A program made the translations under genes and the position numbers. 18,016 nucleotides of DNA from an uncultured Eubacteriales bacterium (GTDB lineage: Bacteria; Bacillota_A; Clostridia; Lachnospirales; Lachnospiraceae): positions 1 through 18,016 of the forward strand of contig CADCPV010000142.1 of NCBI GenBank assembly GCA_902803345.1, in the 5' to 3' direction. This document shows positions 16,491 to 18,016 of the stretch, piece after piece (positions within the stretch are counted from its first letter, which is position 1; the number at the start of each line of letters is the position of its first letter). The notes under the pieces are model-generated. The model made no database searches, had not been told where the DNA came from, and saw only the letters and a program-made list of their open reading frames with translations.

Positions 16491-17774
16491 TTATTCCTCC
16501 TTTTCCTCCGGAATCCGTATGGTAATCTTTGTTCCTTCGTCAATCCGGCTGTCCACATGGAAAGAGCCGAGCAGCATAGTTTCTACGCGGTCGCGGACGT
16601 TCCGAAGTCCGATATGCGAGCGCTCCTTCAGGGCGGATTCTTCTTCGGGGTCTTTCCGCTGCAGGGCGGCTTCCGGGTCGAAACCCTTGCCGTTATCCTC
16701 AATTACGAGGACATGCTCTTTTCCTTCGCGGCGTGTGCTGATCCGCACAATTCCTTCTTTCCGAACGCGCACGCCGTGGCGGATCGCATTCTCCACAAGC
16801 GGCTGGATCGTCAGTGCCGGCACCGAAAACTCCGTATCCTCGATATCGTACTCAATGCGGATCCGCGGGAAACGGACCTGTTCGATATCCGTATAAACCT
16901 GTGTATGCTCCAGTTCCTTTTCCAGCGGAATCAGACTCGGCTGGGAGAGAGAATCGATATTCTGCCGCAGGTAAATCGCGAATTTCTCCGTGATTTCCGA
17001 GGCTTTTTCCGGGTCCACGCGGCAGAGCGCCTGGATCGTGGTCAGTGTATTGTACAAAAAATGCGGCTGGATCTGCGAAATCATGATCCGAATCCGCTGT
17101 TCCGCCTGCAGCGCCTGCTCGTGCTCTCTGGAGAACTGCAGGTGCAGCCACAGGTAATAGAATACGCAGCTCGACACCACCGATCCCGTGAGGAATGTAA
17201 CGATAAAGTCCTGCCCGACGTTCATGTCCAGTCCCACGCCCACAACTACGATTACAGCCGCGACAATCGGCAGGATACTCTCGGATTTTTTGACCCGGCG
17301 GTATTCGAGAATGGACAGGAGCAGCAGCCATAACAGGAGCACAAAGCTGATAATATGGCAGGTATAGCCGAGAGGCCCGCGCACAAAGCGGTTGCTTTCG
17401 CTGATTGTGAAGCAGATGCTTGTGAAAAGGGCAGTCATATGAACCCCGGCATTGAAGCCGACAAGGGTCCACATCGGCCACTGCATTCCGTCCGGCCGCA
17501 CCAGGCGGATAAAAAGCACCAGGATCACCGGCCGGATCGCATAGCCGTAAATGGAGGTCATGATCCTCAGGTACCGGTAGCGGCCAGCCTGCATTGTGAG
17601 ATAATTCAGGTAATTCTGCAGCACCAGGCTCGCAACCAGCGTGATGATGATAATAAAGATTCCCTGTCTCCGGTGTGTGATGAAGGGGTCCACGAGCACC
17701 GCAAAGACCAGCCCTAAGAGCTGCAGCAGGAGCGGCAGCAGGCAGAGGACTATGGTTTGCGTTTCGTGGGACAT
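16491..17774 (-). CDS. LytS-type sensor histidine kinase, six membrane helices
   Basis: This 427-aa protein is a membrane sensor kinase that would phosphorylate the adjacent response regulator. The first 200 or so residues hold about six hydrophobic helices with short loops, so the signal is probably sensed in or at the membrane; no PAS or extracellular domain is seen. A short coiled segment (REHEQALQAEQRIRIMISQ) leads to the HisKA_7TM/His_kinase-type motif QPHFLYN, with phospho-acceptor H238. The HATPase domain follows with N-box PLVENAIRHGV (N329) and G1 box EDNGKGFD near residue 360. The chosen ATG has AGAGGTGA four to six bases upstream; a TTG at 17810 would overlap the deacetylase gene. 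The gene starts 10 bp after the deacetylase stop, whose TAG forms part of the ribosome binding site, so translation of the two may be coupled. Confidence 0.93.
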   Translation of the reverse strand: MSHETQTIVLCLLPLLLQLLGLVFAVLVDPFITHRRQGIFIIIITLVASLVLQNYLNYLTMQAGRYRYLRIMTSIYGYAIRPVILVLFIRLVRPDGMQWPMWTLVGFNAGVHMTALFTSICFTISESNRFVRGPLGYTCHIISFVLLLWLLLLSILEYRRVKKSESILPIVAAVIVVVGVGLDMNVGQDFIVTFLTGSVVSSCVFYYLWLHLQFSREHEQALQAEQRIRIMISQIQPHFLYNTLTTIQALCRVDPEKASEITEKFAIYLRQNIDSLSQPSLIPLEKELEHTQVYTDIEQVRFPRIRIEYDIEDTEFSVPALTIQPLVENAIRHGVRVRKEGIVRISTRREGKEHVLVIEDNGKGFDPEAALQRKDPEEESALKERSHIGLRNVRDRVETMLLGSFHVDSRIDEGTKITIRIPEEKEE

Positions 17775-17784
17775 ACATTCACCT

Positions 17785-18016
17785 CTAATTCTGCACTGCC
17801 TGGTGCACAAGCGGGGTCGAAGCGGTTATCGGCAAGAAAGTATAGCCGTTCGCAAGCCCCCAGGAAAGAATTTCCCGGACAGCCGCGACGGAATTCGGCC
17901 AGATGTCATGCTGCAGCACAATCGAGACGTCGTGCGCCTGAATACCGTTGATCACGTTCTGCGCGATGGTTGAAGCCGGGCTCTGGCCGCCGTCCGCGTC
18001 GCCGGATACCACGTTC
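17785..18016 (-). CDS. Polysaccharide deacetylase (NodB family), C-terminal fragment only
   Basis: Only the last 77 residues are in the window; the frame is open to the right edge, so the true start is outside. NVVSGDADGG followed by IVLQHDIWPNSVAAVREILSWGLANGYTFLPI is the typical end of NodB-homology deacetylases: the LQHD histidine corresponds to the conserved H-D of the last catalytic motif, followed by the helix and GYTF strand. The family removes acetyl groups from peptidoglycan or other N-acetyl-glycans, outside the cell. The stop is 10 bp from the kinase start, so it is in the same operon. Inference: cell-wall tailoring coordinated with assembly of an envelope-spanning machine. Confidence 0.82.
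   Translation of the reverse strand, partial: NVVSGDADGGQSPASTIAQNVINGIQAHDVSIVLQHDIWPNSVAAVREILSWGLANGYTFLPITASTPLVHQAVQN

Noticed and set aside
15525..17333. A 602-codon open frame on the plus strand
   Set aside because: It lies antisense to the kinase and regulator genes, which have intact motifs. It starts within the promoter region, and its translation shows no recognisable domain; it is a by-product of GC-biased codons.

Overview
All genes in this window lie on the minus strand, so the text follows transcription from the right edge (18016) to the left (1). The protein families, AGGAGG-type ribosome binding sites, moderate GC and a hairpin-rich dispersed repeat suggest a Bacillota genome, probably a gut- or rumen-type Clostridia. 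That assignment is inference; no taxonomic marker gene is present.

Right block (18016-15675): the C-terminal end of a polysaccharide deacetylase, a LytS-type membrane histidine kinase and a response regulator are packed into one operon with gaps of 10 and 3 bp. The response regulator is unusual: a receiver domain is followed by a winged helix and a short BTAD-like remnant, as in SARP activators, not a LytTR domain.

Control region (15674-15452): two promoters 73 bp apart share one architecture. Each has two direct copies of TGTTGGACA with an 11-bp period, then exactly 8 bp, then a -10 box (TATACT or TATAAT). This is the layout known for SARP-activated promoters and lies directly beside the SARP-like regulator gene. 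The likely reading is that the two-component system switches on the operon to the left.

Left block (15451-1): a type IV secretion/pilus-like operon. It encodes a small two-helix VirB2-like pilin, a secreted 633-aa protein with a beta-helix-like C-terminal half, a 336-aa membrane-anchored protein with Ig-like repeats, a VirB6/TrbL-like channel protein with a long Asn/Gln/Gly/Pro tail, a 1305-aa VirB4 ATPase with a PrgI/VirB3-like N-terminus and a very acidic tail, and a secreted giant of at least 1895 aa that runs off the left edge. A 116-bp hairpin-rich element with terminal inverted repeats sits between the pilin gene and the rest. A strong inverted repeat sits between the virB6-like and virB4-like genes.

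No relaxase, coupling ATPase, integrase or origin of transfer is visible. The block could be part of a conjugative element whose other genes lie outside, or a dedicated surface/secretion machine. Three large exported proteins interleaved with the T4SS core, together with the SARP-type promoters, are the most unusual aspects.
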